Shown: positions 26,881-34,198 of the stretch, one piece after another
Layout of the letters: each line of letters opens with the position of its first letter
Position numbering within the stretch: position 1 is the first letter of the stretch
Assembly (NCBI RefSeq): GCF_030733425.1
Contig: NZ_JASHIZ010000010.1
Coordinates: 84,763 to 148,762 of the forward strand
Source of the DNA: Roseovarius sp. MMSF_3350
GTDB lineage: Bacteria; Pseudomonadota; Alphaproteobacteria; Rhodobacterales; Rhodobacteraceae
Length of the DNA: 64,000 nucleotides
Direction of reading: 5' to 3'
Notes under the pieces: generated by a model
What the model was told of the DNA's origin: nothing
What the model saw: only the letters and a program-made list of their open reading frames with translations
Databases searched by the model: none
Position numbers and translations under genes: made by a program

Positions 26881-28179
26881 TTATCGGACCAGAAGCGCGG
26901 CGAATTCGTCGGGCGGGGCGTCGGCCTCGATCGCCTGCCAGATCGCCTCGGCACGCCCGTCGCCCAGCAGGGCCGCGGCCTTGGTGCGCACGCGTTTCTG
27001 GCGCGCGGCAAGGCCGGGATCGGCGTCGAGATCGTGGAAAAGGTCCTGAACCGAGCCGTCCTTGAGCGTGACACGCAGGCGCGCCTGCATCTCGGTCAGG
27101 CTGTCGTCGCTCTGTACCGTGACCCGTTCGCGCAAAACGGCGAGATCACCGTCCCTGCTCAGCGCGTCGTCGAAGCTTTCGAGCCGCGCGGTGTCGTGCC
27201 CGGACAGCGCCATGGCGGCAACCATCCGGTAGCTGAATTTGGACTGAAGCCCGCTTTTGGGCGAGGCGATGTTGCAGACGCTCAGCCAGCGGGGGTGGGT
27301 GGCGATCTCGACCCGCTCGACCGCCTCGGCCCCGGCATCGAGGTCGCGCAGCGCTTCCAGCGTGGCGTGCAGACCGTGGCAGCAGGCGTGGAACTTGTGC
27401 TGAACGCTTTCGAACAGCCAGTCCTGCCCCAGCGTATCGAACGCCGCGCCCTGCCCTTCGCCGTGATGCGTGGGCCCAAACCCGTTCTGCCCGTCCATCG
27501 CGCCCGGTGCGCTGACGAACCCTCGGGCCGCCAGCTGTGCCGCCTCGACGCCGTTCGAGGCGCCAAGGCCCGCGTTCATCGGCTTTCCCATGGTGCCGAA
27601 CTGCGCCTTGATGCCCGACGCGCGGGTAGTGACAAGGCCGATGGCGTGCTGCATCTGGTCCTCGGTCAGCCCCATCAGCCGTCCGGCGGCCAGTGTCGCG
27701 CCAAAGGCGCCAGCGGTGGCGGTCTGGTGATAGCCCACCTGGTAATGCGCCCGGCCCAGCCAAATACCCACACGGATGGACGCCTCGACACCGAGCAGCG
27801 CGGCCTCCTGCATGGCGGGGCCGGCGGCGCCTACGGCCTGCCCCACGGCCAATGCTGCGGGGATGACGGCCACGGACGGGTGACCGATATGGGCAAAATG
27901 CGTGTCGTCATAGTCAAGCGCGTGGGAAATGGTGCCGTTGACCAGCGCGGCCATGCGGGCGGGCACGCGCAGATCGCTGCCGATCAGGCCGGCTTGGGGG
28001 TGGCCGCCTTCGTTCTCTGCCTGCGCGCGCAGGATACCCGCCACGGGCTCATCCCGTCCGGCGATACCGACCGCGGCCCAGTCGAGCAGCGACAGGCGCA
28101 GAATTTCCATCGCATCCGGCGCCCTCACCGGGCCAAGGGCGAACCCGGCCAGCCGTTCGGAGATCTCAACCCCGTCCAT
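26881..28179 (-). CDS. MmgE/PrpD family protein
   Basis: 432 residues. Typical of the MmgE/PrpD fold (2-methylcitrate dehydratase, iminodisuccinate epimerase and aconitate decarboxylase relatives): LSLLDWAAVGIAGR near the start, NGTISHALDYDDTH, GHPSVAVIPAALA, YHQTATAGAFGATLAAGRLMGL and KFHACCHGLHATLEAL. The exact substrate cannot be told from sequence. It overlaps the COQ10-like gene by 14 bp and is probably co-transcribed with it. Confidence 0.88.
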   Translation of the reverse strand: MDGVEISERLAGFALGPVRAPDAMEILRLSLLDWAAVGIAGRDEPVAGILRAQAENEGGHPQAGLIGSDLRVPARMAALVNGTISHALDYDDTHFAHIGHPSVAVIPAALAVGQAVGAAGPAMQEAALLGVEASIRVGIWLGRAHYQVGYHQTATAGAFGATLAAGRLMGLTEDQMQHAIGLVTTRASGIKAQFGTMGKPMNAGLGASNGVEAAQLAARGFVSAPGAMDGQNGFGPTHHGEGQGAAFDTLGQDWLFESVQHKFHACCHGLHATLEALRDLDAGAEAVERVEIATHPRWLSVCNIASPKSGLQSKFSYRMVAAMALSGHDTARLESFDDALSRDGDLAVLRERVTVQSDDSLTEMQARLRVTLKDGSVQDLFHDLDADPGLAARQKRVRTKAAALLGDGRAEAIWQAIEADAPPDEFAALLVR

Positions 28180-28621
28180 AGAGCTTTTCCGCCCGCGTCT
28201 CGAAGGCGCGCACGATGCGCTTCATCGCCTCGTAGAAGAACAGCTCCGCCGCGCCCTGCAACAGCCTGTTCTTGAACCTGAAATCCACGTCGAAGGCAAC
28301 CTCGCAACCGCCCCCGTCCAGATCGCGGAACTCCCAGTTCGAGCGCATGTGGTGGAACGGGCCATCGAGATACTCGGTCTCGATCCGCTTCCTTTCGGGC
28401 CACAGGACCACCCGGCTGCTGAAGCGTTCGCGGAAGACGCGGAAACTGATCACCAGATCGGCCTCCATCACCTTGCTGCCATCATCCTGCGGCGTGACGC
28501 TGTTCACGCGGGCGGCGGCCGTCCAGGGCAGGAATTCCGGGTAGGAGCCGACATCGGCGACAAGGTCGTACATCTGCTGCGCGGTATAGGGCAGCGTCCG
28601 GGTTTCGGAATGGGAAGGCAT
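28166..28621 (-). CDS. COQ10/RatA-like START-domain protein (ubiquinone-binding)
   Basis: 151 residues. START-like fold: MPSHSETRTLPYTAQQMYDLVADVGSYPEFLPW is the COQ10/RatA N-terminus (opening residues variable), followed by FRERFSSRVVLWPERKRIE, DGPFHHMRSNWEF and a final helix MKRIVRAFETRAEKLYG. Alphaproteobacterial members are regarded as COQ10-like proteins that bind or deliver ubiquinone; the RatA toxin activity of E. coli is not implied. ATG start. The 127-bp spacer upstream carries a possible divergent promoter. Confidence 0.88.
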   Translation of the reverse strand: MPSHSETRTLPYTAQQMYDLVADVGSYPEFLPWTAAARVNSVTPQDDGSKVMEADLVISFRVFRERFSSRVVLWPERKRIETEYLDGPFHHMRSNWEFRDLDGGGCEVAFDVDFRFKNRLLQGAAELFFYEAMKRIVRAFETRAEKLYGRG

Positions 28622-28643
28622 GCGGGCAGATCGGTCCGTTGGC

Positions 28644-28673
28644 TTGTGGCGGTGCAGGTCTGTGTCGTAAACT
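28644..28673 (+). promoter_or_regulatory. Possible sigma70-type promoter for the 59-residue membrane protein
   Basis: TTGTGG (28644-28649) and TAAACT (28668-28673) with an 18-bp spacer, about 30 bp before a short leader frame. The -35 match is moderate. It is the best-looking promoter in the spacer, but there is no second line of evidence. Confidence 0.35.
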
Positions 28674-28701
28674 GGCCCGCGAAATGCAAGGAAAACACGG
28701 A

Positions 28702-28752
28702 ATGCCGCGCGAAAAAGTCATGGCCCGCCTGGGCAAGGCCCCTGCCCGATGA
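28702..28752 (+). CDS. Possible 16-residue leader peptide coupled to the next gene
   Basis: ATG at 28702 with AAGGA about eight bases upstream; 16 codons (MPREKVMARLGKAPAR) ending in TGA that overlaps the next ATG as ATGA (28749-28752). The downstream gene has only a poor site of its own, so translation of this leader may feed it. The peptide is basic with no recognisable domain. Short length makes it uncertain. Confidence 0.4.
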   Translation: MPREKVMARLGKAPAR

Positions 28753-28928
28753 ACCCGCGCTGGCTGTTTCGCATGTCGCGCTGGGCGCAGAACCCGCCAA
28801 GCGCGGGGCGGGTGAAATTCGTCTTCGCGATCATCGGGATCTGCCTGATGATCGTGGCGGCGGAGCATTTCATCGGGCTGCCGGAGTGGATGGCGGTCGA
28901 TCCCAAGAGCGGGCGCTACCGTCCTTGA
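28749..28928 (+). CDS. Small conserved-looking membrane protein, 59 residues
   Basis: Starts MNPRWLFRMSRWAQNPPS, basic and Trp-rich, then one membrane segment (FVFAIIGICLMIVAAEHF, about residues 24-41) and a short C-terminal tail with LPEWMAVDPKSG. Positive-inside charge places the N-terminus in the cytoplasm. Coding quality is good: codon third positions are GC-rich and the frame ends cleanly. Function unknown. The repeat element at 28929-29012 begins right after its stop. Confidence 0.75.
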   Translation: MNPRWLFRMSRWAQNPPSAGRVKFVFAIIGICLMIVAAEHFIGLPEWMAVDPKSGRYRP

Positions 28929-29012
28929 GGCGCGCCGAGGGCCGCTGAGATTCTTCGTACGAAGAATCATGGTAGAGAAAATTCGTACGAATTTTCTGGT
29001 GGGCGCGCCGAG
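28929..29012. repeat. Two perfect palindromes between 11-bp direct repeats
   Basis: GGCGCGCCGAG occurs at 28929-28939 and again at 29002-29012. Between them lie two perfect palindromes, one of 20 bp (28949-28968) and one of 22 bp (28976-28997), sharing the core TTCGTACGAA with centres 28 bp apart. No open frame crosses it. It starts one base after the membrane-protein stop and ends 22 bp before the convergent ATP-grasp stop, so it may end transcription both ways. The direct repeats resemble a target-site duplication, which would make this a tiny mobile-type element. Confidence 0.8.
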
Positions 29013-29034
29013 ACAAGGAATGGTGGTGGTCGCA

Positions 29035-30225
29035 TTATCCGTCCGAACGCGAGAGCTTTCGGGAAATCACCCGCCCTGAGACATATCTCAGACGTGCCAA
29101 TTCGGGCCGCGGGTCCTTCACGCTCCACATCGGATAGATCTTCCGGCCGGCCCTGACGCTCGCAAACCAATCCCGCAAGCTGAGTTCACCACGCCGGTAG
29201 AGCTCGATCGAGGCAAACGTATCGCGCAAGGGGTTCCACAGCCTTATGTCTTCGCTGGACTGGAACATCTCTGGCTTTTCCTGGCCAGTCAGGTGCGCAT
29301 AAATGAATTCATCAATCTTCATGCCAGATGCCGTGACAAGGGCATGGCCGCCGGTGAAACGTGGATTGCACTCGATGACCTTGAGCTGACCATCCCGCTC
29401 GTCCCTTTTGAATTCTATGTTCGCGGTGCCGCGCCATGGCATGGAGCCGAAAAATTTGCGTCCCATCTCTGCGGTTTCGGGCAGAAAGACGGACTTGTGG
29501 TAGCAGCAGCCGCCGCGATTGATCGGATAGCGCCGGATGACGCATTTCGTGTAATCGAACAACGTTTCGCCGTGCTGGTCGATATAGGTGTAGTAGCTGC
29601 TCAGCAGCGAGTCCGGACCCGGTATCATCTCGACAAGCATGACGTTCAGCCCATGCGACTGAGCCAGTGCGATCTTGTCCCGCGCCTCTTTGAAATCGCT
29701 TTTGATGATGAACAGTTTGCATCCGAACACTCTCGTGAACAGATGCGAGTGGATTGGCTTCACCATGACGGGAAAAGTGATCTTGTCCCGAATTGCATCG
29801 AGGTCTTCGACGGTGTTGATGGTCCAGAAATTCGGGGTCGGCACCCCCGCGGCCCTTGCGATTTCCAACGTCTCCTTCTTGTCCAGCATGGCCAGGCGAA
29901 GCTTTGGGTCGAAATCCTCCAGAAGGTATCGCTGCTCCAGCCAGTCCTTGTTGCGGCAGACGAAACCGATCGAATCGTCGCAAAGCGGAAAGATGACGGA
30001 GCCTTCCAGTTCGCTGTTGGACTGCAGCAGGTCCTTCCAGAAACTTTCCGATTCAACCCCCTTGGGCACTGGATAGCGTTTCGCGCAATAACGGGAGTTG
30101 AGCACCCAGGCACCATGTTCGCCGGACGCCGCGACGTGAATACCAAGGGCCGAGAGGTTCCGCGCGACAGAAACGCCGTTCTCGCCACCGCCAAGTAAAA
30201 GGACACCAGCTTTGGGTACGGTCAA
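29035..30225 (-). CDS. ATP-grasp carboxylate-amine ligase-like protein
   Basis: 396 residues. Rossmann-like start (AGVLLLGGGENGVSVARNL), then an ATP-grasp domain: KKETLEIARAAGVPTPNFW, VMVKPIHSHLF with the ATP-binding Lys, VMLVEMIPGPDSLLSSYYTYID, and metal-site IECNPRFTGGHALV. About 70 further residues follow. Such enzymes join a carboxylate to an amine via an acyl phosphate; the substrates are unknown. Start is TTG with AGGAG nine bases upstream and no better start inside. Base composition is visibly more A+T than the operons to the left. It is divergent from the rraA-like gene across a 206-bp A/T-rich spacer. Confidence 0.85.
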   Translation of the reverse strand: MTVPKAGVLLLGGGENGVSVARNLSALGIHVAASGEHGAWVLNSRYCAKRYPVPKGVESESFWKDLLQSNSELEGSVIFPLCDDSIGFVCRNKDWLEQRYLLEDFDPKLRLAMLDKKETLEIARAAGVPTPNFWTINTVEDLDAIRDKITFPVMVKPIHSHLFTRVFGCKLFIIKSDFKEARDKIALAQSHGLNVMLVEMIPGPDSLLSSYYTYIDQHGETLFDYTKCVIRRYPINRGGCCYHKSVFLPETAEMGRKFFGSMPWRGTANIEFKRDERDGQLKVIECNPRFTGGHALVTASGMKIDEFIYAHLTGQEKPEMFQSSEDIRLWNPLRDTFASIELYRRGELSLRDWFASVRAGRKIYPMWSVKDPRPELARLRYVSGRVISRKLSRSDG

Positions 30226-30431
30226 TCGTGGTCTCCTCGCCAGATTTTAATGGATATTTTTTTTGTCATTTTGATTGCTTTATTTGCAATTGTGGTGAAG
30301 CTTGGTGAACGTGCCAGTGATGGACACGTTAGTGAACTACTTCAAGTATGTTATTGAGAGTTTGGTGAAAATTGGAAAAGGATTGTTTCGAAACCGGAGA
30401 CGGTGCCGTAGCTAAGCCGAAGTCGTCCGAG

Positions 30432-31115
30432 ATGAATCCGGGCCCAGGCTTCATGGTCAGGAAATCTTTCCCGCGTGTCGACGATGACGTCATCGAAGGC
30501 TTCCGTGAATTCGAGACGACGGATGTCTCCGACGCCTTGAACCGGATGTACACGACCGGCAGTGACATTCAGAACCTGGCGAACCAAGACAGCCTTGTCG
30601 GCACGGTCGTCACCGTAAAGGTCTTTCCCGGCGACAACCTGATGGTCCACAAGGCCCTCGATATCGCCAAGCCGGGAGATATCATCGCCGTGGATGCCAG
30701 CCAGAGCAAGACAGCCGCAGTTGTGGGCGACCTGATCGCCAACAAGGCGAAATCCCGCGGAATTGCAGGCTTCGTCATCGATGGTTTCATTCGCGACCTG
30801 CCCGGCATCCTGGAATGCGGCCTGCCGATCTATGCCATCGGCGTCACGCCTTTTGGCCCGCTTCACCGCGGCCCGGGCGAGATAAACTACCCCATTAGCC
30901 TCGGAGGCGTTGTCGTCCAAGCCGGTGACATCGTGAGCGCTGATCGGAGTGGCGTGGTCGTCGTGCCCAGTTGGGCCGCCGCCGATACGCTCGCACGGCT
31001 GAGAGAAAACCGAGACCGGATGAGCCAGTATGTTGCGGACGTCAAGCGCGGCAGGTTCTCGAATGCCTGGGTTGATGATCAATTGAACGCCGAGGGTTGC
31101 CAATTCAACGAATGA
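30432..31115 (+). CDS. RraA-like aldolase/decarboxylase family protein
   Basis: 227 residues from ATG 30432. The RraA/HMG-aldolase fold is clear: TTDVSDALNRMY, PGDNLMVHKAL, PGDIIAVDA, and an intact D-x20-R-D metal site running from GDLIANKAK to VIDGFIRD. Enzymes with this motif act as 4-hydroxy-4-methyl-2-oxoglutarate aldolases or oxaloacetate decarboxylases; those lacking it are RNase E regulators. So an enzyme acting on a 2-oxo acid is likely. The frame is open from a TTG at 30372, but that start has no ribosome site. Lies 35 bp before the CphA-like ligase. Confidence 0.85.
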   Translation: MNPGPGFMVRKSFPRVDDDVIEGFREFETTDVSDALNRMYTTGSDIQNLANQDSLVGTVVTVKVFPGDNLMVHKALDIAKPGDIIAVDASQSKTAAVVGDLIANKAKSRGIAGFVIDGFIRDLPGILECGLPIYAIGVTPFGPLHRGPGEINYPISLGGVVVQAGDIVSADRSGVVVVPSWAAADTLARLRENRDRMSQYVADVKRGRFSNAWVDDQLNAEGCQFNE

Positions 31116-31150
31116 CGCCAGCGTAGCAATCGAACAAGGCTACAAAGATC

Positions 31151-32221
31151 GTGCAGTACCATTTCGAGAGGCTCAGGCGCCGCATTCTGAAGTTGCGGGA
31201 TCTGGACGCGGTCCTCAAGCGCCGAAAGTTTCGAGGCCTGCGCGATGAATTCTATGATCGTCTTTGGGCCGAAGCCGCTCAGGATGTTGGTGCCAGGTTC
31301 GAAAAGACCGGTGAGCTGACGCAGATCACAGCCGGTTCGCTTCGCACCTACCTGCATCATTCCGACCTCATGCTGGACGACGCGATTACGACGCGGGTCA
31401 TGGCGGACAAGGCCATGACCTATGAACTGATTGCGAAGCTGGGGCATCCGGTACCGGATCACTGTGTCTTTTCCTTGGGCGAAATGGCCAAGGCGCGCTC
31501 GTTCCTCGCGCGTCATCCGGGCGGAATCGTGGTCAAGCCGGCGCGTGGAACCGGCGGCGGAAACGGCGTCAGCGTGGGCATCCGTTCGAACGAGATGTTG
31601 AACCAGGCGGCCAGACATGCCTCCAGTTTCAATTCGAAACTTCTCACCGAACCAATCCTCGAGGGCGCAAGCCTCCGCCTGCTCTACCTGGATGGCATGT
31701 TTCTTGATGCCGTGCTGCGCGACCGCCCTACCGTCATCGGAGACGGAAGCTCCACCTTGCGTCAGCTTATCAACGGCGAAACGCGAAATCGGCTGACCCG
31801 AAAACCAATTGTCGCCCTCAACCCTTTGAACATGGATGTGGATTGCCGCAGTTTCCTGCAGCGGCAGAAACTAGACCTGAAGGGCCGTCCCGGTGCGGGG
31901 CAGCGGATCGCGGTCAAGAATGTCGTGAACGAAAACGCCGCGCGCGACAATCGTTCGGTGCGTGACGCTGTCAATCCGGGAATCATCGAGGCGGGCGGGC
32001 AACTCGTCAGGAACCTGAACGTCAGCCTTGCGGGGCTGGACGTCATGGTGCGCGATCACACGGCGCCGATGCAGGAAAATGGCGCCTATTTCCACGAGGT
32101 GAACATCGGACCGGGATTGCATCACCATTACCTTATCGCCAACCGCGACGAAGGTGTGCCCGTAGCCAGCCGGATCCTCGAAACGATGTTCCGCCGGAAG
32201 ATGGGCGTGATTCAGACATGA
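31151..32221 (+). CDS. ATP-grasp ligase of the cyanophycin synthetase type
   Basis: 356 residues, GTG start. Resembles the ATP-grasp half of cyanophycin synthetase/GshAB-type enzymes: ATP loop VVKPARGTGGGNGVSV, TEPILEGASLRLLYLDG, the insertion VIGDGSSTLRQLI, later VKNVVNENAARDN, and the metal site YFHEVNIGPGLHHHYL. The Mur-ligase half and the N-terminal domain of CphA are absent, so it is a stand-alone amide ligase, not a cyanophycin synthetase. Its stop overlaps the Ldh_2 gene (ATGA). Substrate unknown. Confidence 0.82.
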   Translation: MQYHFERLRRRILKLRDLDAVLKRRKFRGLRDEFYDRLWAEAAQDVGARFEKTGELTQITAGSLRTYLHHSDLMLDDAITTRVMADKAMTYELIAKLGHPVPDHCVFSLGEMAKARSFLARHPGGIVVKPARGTGGGNGVSVGIRSNEMLNQAARHASSFNSKLLTEPILEGASLRLLYLDGMFLDAVLRDRPTVIGDGSSTLRQLINGETRNRLTRKPIVALNPLNMDVDCRSFLQRQKLDLKGRPGAGQRIAVKNVVNENAARDNRSVRDAVNPGIIEAGGQLVRNLNVSLAGLDVMVRDHTAPMQENGAYFHEVNIGPGLHHHYLIANRDEGVPVASRILETMFRRKMGVIQT

Positions 32222-33264
32222 CAGACAAGCTCTGCAGAATCTCTCCCGCGATGCTTACGGAGTTCATGCGCGACGCACTGGTCCGTTCCGGTGCAGACCC
32301 CAGGGATGCCGGTTGCGTCGCAGATAACCTGATCTGGAACGACCTCGTCGACCGCAGGAACCATGGCTGCGAAAGGCTGTCCATCCTTTGCAGCAAAGTC
32401 CGGTCGGGCGCGATCCGGTCACCGTCCCTCATGCAATTCAAACAATTGGGGTCAGGCGTCGGGTCTCTGGATGCCGGCGATGGGTTCGGGCAGATAGCCG
32501 GGCAGCGCGCGATGAAACATGCGATCGATCTAGCCAGCGCCGCCGGCATCGGCGGCGTAAGCGTGTCCGGAAGCAACTTTTTCGGCACCGGTGCGGCATT
32601 CCTTGTCCAAGCCGCCAAGGCCGACATGATCGCCCTCGTCATGAGCAACTCTTTCGCCAAGGTGGCCGCGCATGGCGGTGTGACGCCGGTGCTGGGCACA
32701 AACCCGATCGCCTTCGGAGCGCCCCGCCGCAACGGGCGCGCCCTCCTCGTGGACATGTCGACCGCCGGACTTGCCGGGTCGACGCTGCGCGCGCACCGCA
32801 GGCAAGGCCTGGACTTGCCCACGGGGCTCGTGATCGACGATGCAGGTGATCCGGTGACCGACCCGGCCCTCGCCCTGAAGGGCACGTTGCTGCCGGCAGC
32901 CGGTGCCAAAGGTTTCGGCCTGTCGCTTTGCGTGGAGGTTCTTGCCGGCGTCCTGAGCGGCTCTGCGATGTCGAAACAGGTCGGCTCGCTCTATGCAGAC
33001 GCACCGCAGGCCGGAAACAGCGGGCATTTCGTCCTGGCGTTCGACATCAAGCACTGGATGCCCGTGGACGCGTATTACGATCGATTCGACACCATGGCCG
33101 CGATGATTGCGTCTTCCAACCCGGACGGTTCAGTTCGCTTGCCCGGCGAAGCCCGCTGGGACGCATTCGATAGAAATTCGCGTGAGGGGATCGAGATCGA
33201 GCCAGAGACCGCCAGAAGACTTGAAGAGCTGGCCGCGAACCTGGACATGCAGCCACCATGGTGA
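32218..33264 (+). CDS. Malate/L-lactate dehydrogenase (Ldh_2) family oxidoreductase
   Basis: 348 residues. NAD(P)-dependent 2-hydroxyacid or imino acid oxidoreductase fold (YlbC/AllD/DlgD family). The His/Arg pair is present in RRNHGCERLS (H49, R53); later GTNPIAFGAPRRNG and GAKGFGLSLCVEVLAGVLSG fit the family. The usual SNHFG His is replaced by Phe at 121 (SGSNFFGTG), so activity may be altered or lost, or use the first His only. Coupled by 4-bp overlap to the CphA-like ligase, which suggests its product or substrate is joined by that ligase. Confidence 0.85.
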   Translation: MTDKLCRISPAMLTEFMRDALVRSGADPRDAGCVADNLIWNDLVDRRNHGCERLSILCSKVRSGAIRSPSLMQFKQLGSGVGSLDAGDGFGQIAGQRAMKHAIDLASAAGIGGVSVSGSNFFGTGAAFLVQAAKADMIALVMSNSFAKVAAHGGVTPVLGTNPIAFGAPRRNGRALLVDMSTAGLAGSTLRAHRRQGLDLPTGLVIDDAGDPVTDPALALKGTLLPAAGAKGFGLSLCVEVLAGVLSGSAMSKQVGSLYADAPQAGNSGHFVLAFDIKHWMPVDAYYDRFDTMAAMIASSNPDGSVRLPGEARWDAFDRNSREGIEIEPETARRLEELAANLDMQPPW

Positions 33265-33327
33265 CATCTGCAGGAACCGGCATCGCTGCAAGGGTTGGCC
33301 TGCTTCAAGTCTGTAGAGAGTGACCCG

Positions 33328-33978
33328 ATGCGCCGTCTCGGAAAGCTGCTGTTGTTCGTGGTGGTCGCCTACCTCCTCTTGGTCGGCGCCATGCGGGTGT
33401 ATGTGGAAACCTACCGGCAGGATCCGGTACAGGGCCCGGTCAGTGCCATCGTGGTCCTGTCTTCCGGTCCTGTGAGAGACGACCGGGAGGGGCGAACCGG
33501 TATGCGCACACGGGCCGGGGTCGAGCTGTATTTCACGCAGCGCGAGGCGGGCCACGACCCGAAACTCGTCCTGTCCGGCGGCATCATTCATCCTGAAAGC
33601 CCCAGCATGGCCGAGGATATGAGGGACTTTGCCGTCGATCTGGGCGTGCCGTCCGACAAGATCATCGTCGAGGGCCGCTCGGGATCCACGCTTCAGAACG
33701 CCTTGTTCTCCCACCAGTTACTTGGGGAAGCGGCAAGCGGCCAGCTTGCTGTCGTCACCGACCGCTTTCACATCCCGCGCGCCTGGACCAGCTTTCGCTG
33801 GGCGGGAATGTCAGACCTCGTAATGGTGTCAGCTGACGGGGAAACCGAGCCAGTGGACTGGGACAACCTGATGGGCGAAGGCATAAAATGGCCTGCCAAC
33901 GCGGTACGCGGCCTGGTTTTCTCGATCCTGAGTACGGTGGGTTGGGCGGAAAAAGAGATTCTGTGGATCATCGAATAG
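33328..33978 (+). CDS. DUF218/YdcF-SanA-like membrane-anchored protein
   Basis: 216 residues. One N-terminal membrane segment (LLLFVVVAYLLLVGAM), then a DUF218 domain: AIVVLSSG, RTRAGVELYF, KLVLSGGI, VPSDKIIVEGRSGSTLQNALFS, AVVTDRFHIPRAW. Members (SanA, ElyC, YdcF) face the periplasm and act in envelope integrity or undecaprenyl-linked metabolism. Start is the ATG at MRRLGK; a TTG 11 codons upstream is less likely. Follows the Ldh_2 gene by 63 bp and probably belongs to the same unit. Confidence 0.85.
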   Translation: MRRLGKLLLFVVVAYLLLVGAMRVYVETYRQDPVQGPVSAIVVLSSGPVRDDREGRTGMRTRAGVELYFTQREAGHDPKLVLSGGIIHPESPSMAEDMRDFAVDLGVPSDKIIVEGRSGSTLQNALFSHQLLGEAASGQLAVVTDRFHIPRAWTSFRWAGMSDLVMVSADGETEPVDWDNLMGEGIKWPANAVRGLVFSILSTVGWAEKEILWIIE

Positions 33979-34198
33979 ATCGCGAGCGCGTGCAGAAGAC
34001 CCGAGCCGGAGCCGCTGTCGTGGACTGATCGGCCCAATTCAGCATGTTTTGACCGACAAGTAATGATGACTGCCCGTGTCCGACGTCAGATTTTGTCCGA
34101 TCGAGCGTCAAAAAGCTTGCGGGAACGGCTTCTCTTTTGCAATCATCTCTAGCCAATAGTTAGTTTCGGCTCTGCTGATATTTTATAATGATCGACAA

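Noticed and set aside
28600..29100. A copy of the tRNA-Arg 3' end at the left edge that would mark an attachment site
   Set aside because: No match to the tRNA 3' segment was found there, so no att site is claimed.
30372..30431. TTG-started N-terminal extension of the RraA-like protein
   Set aside because: No ribosome site before the TTG and the extra 20 residues match nothing in the family; the ATG at 30432 is preferred, though not certain.
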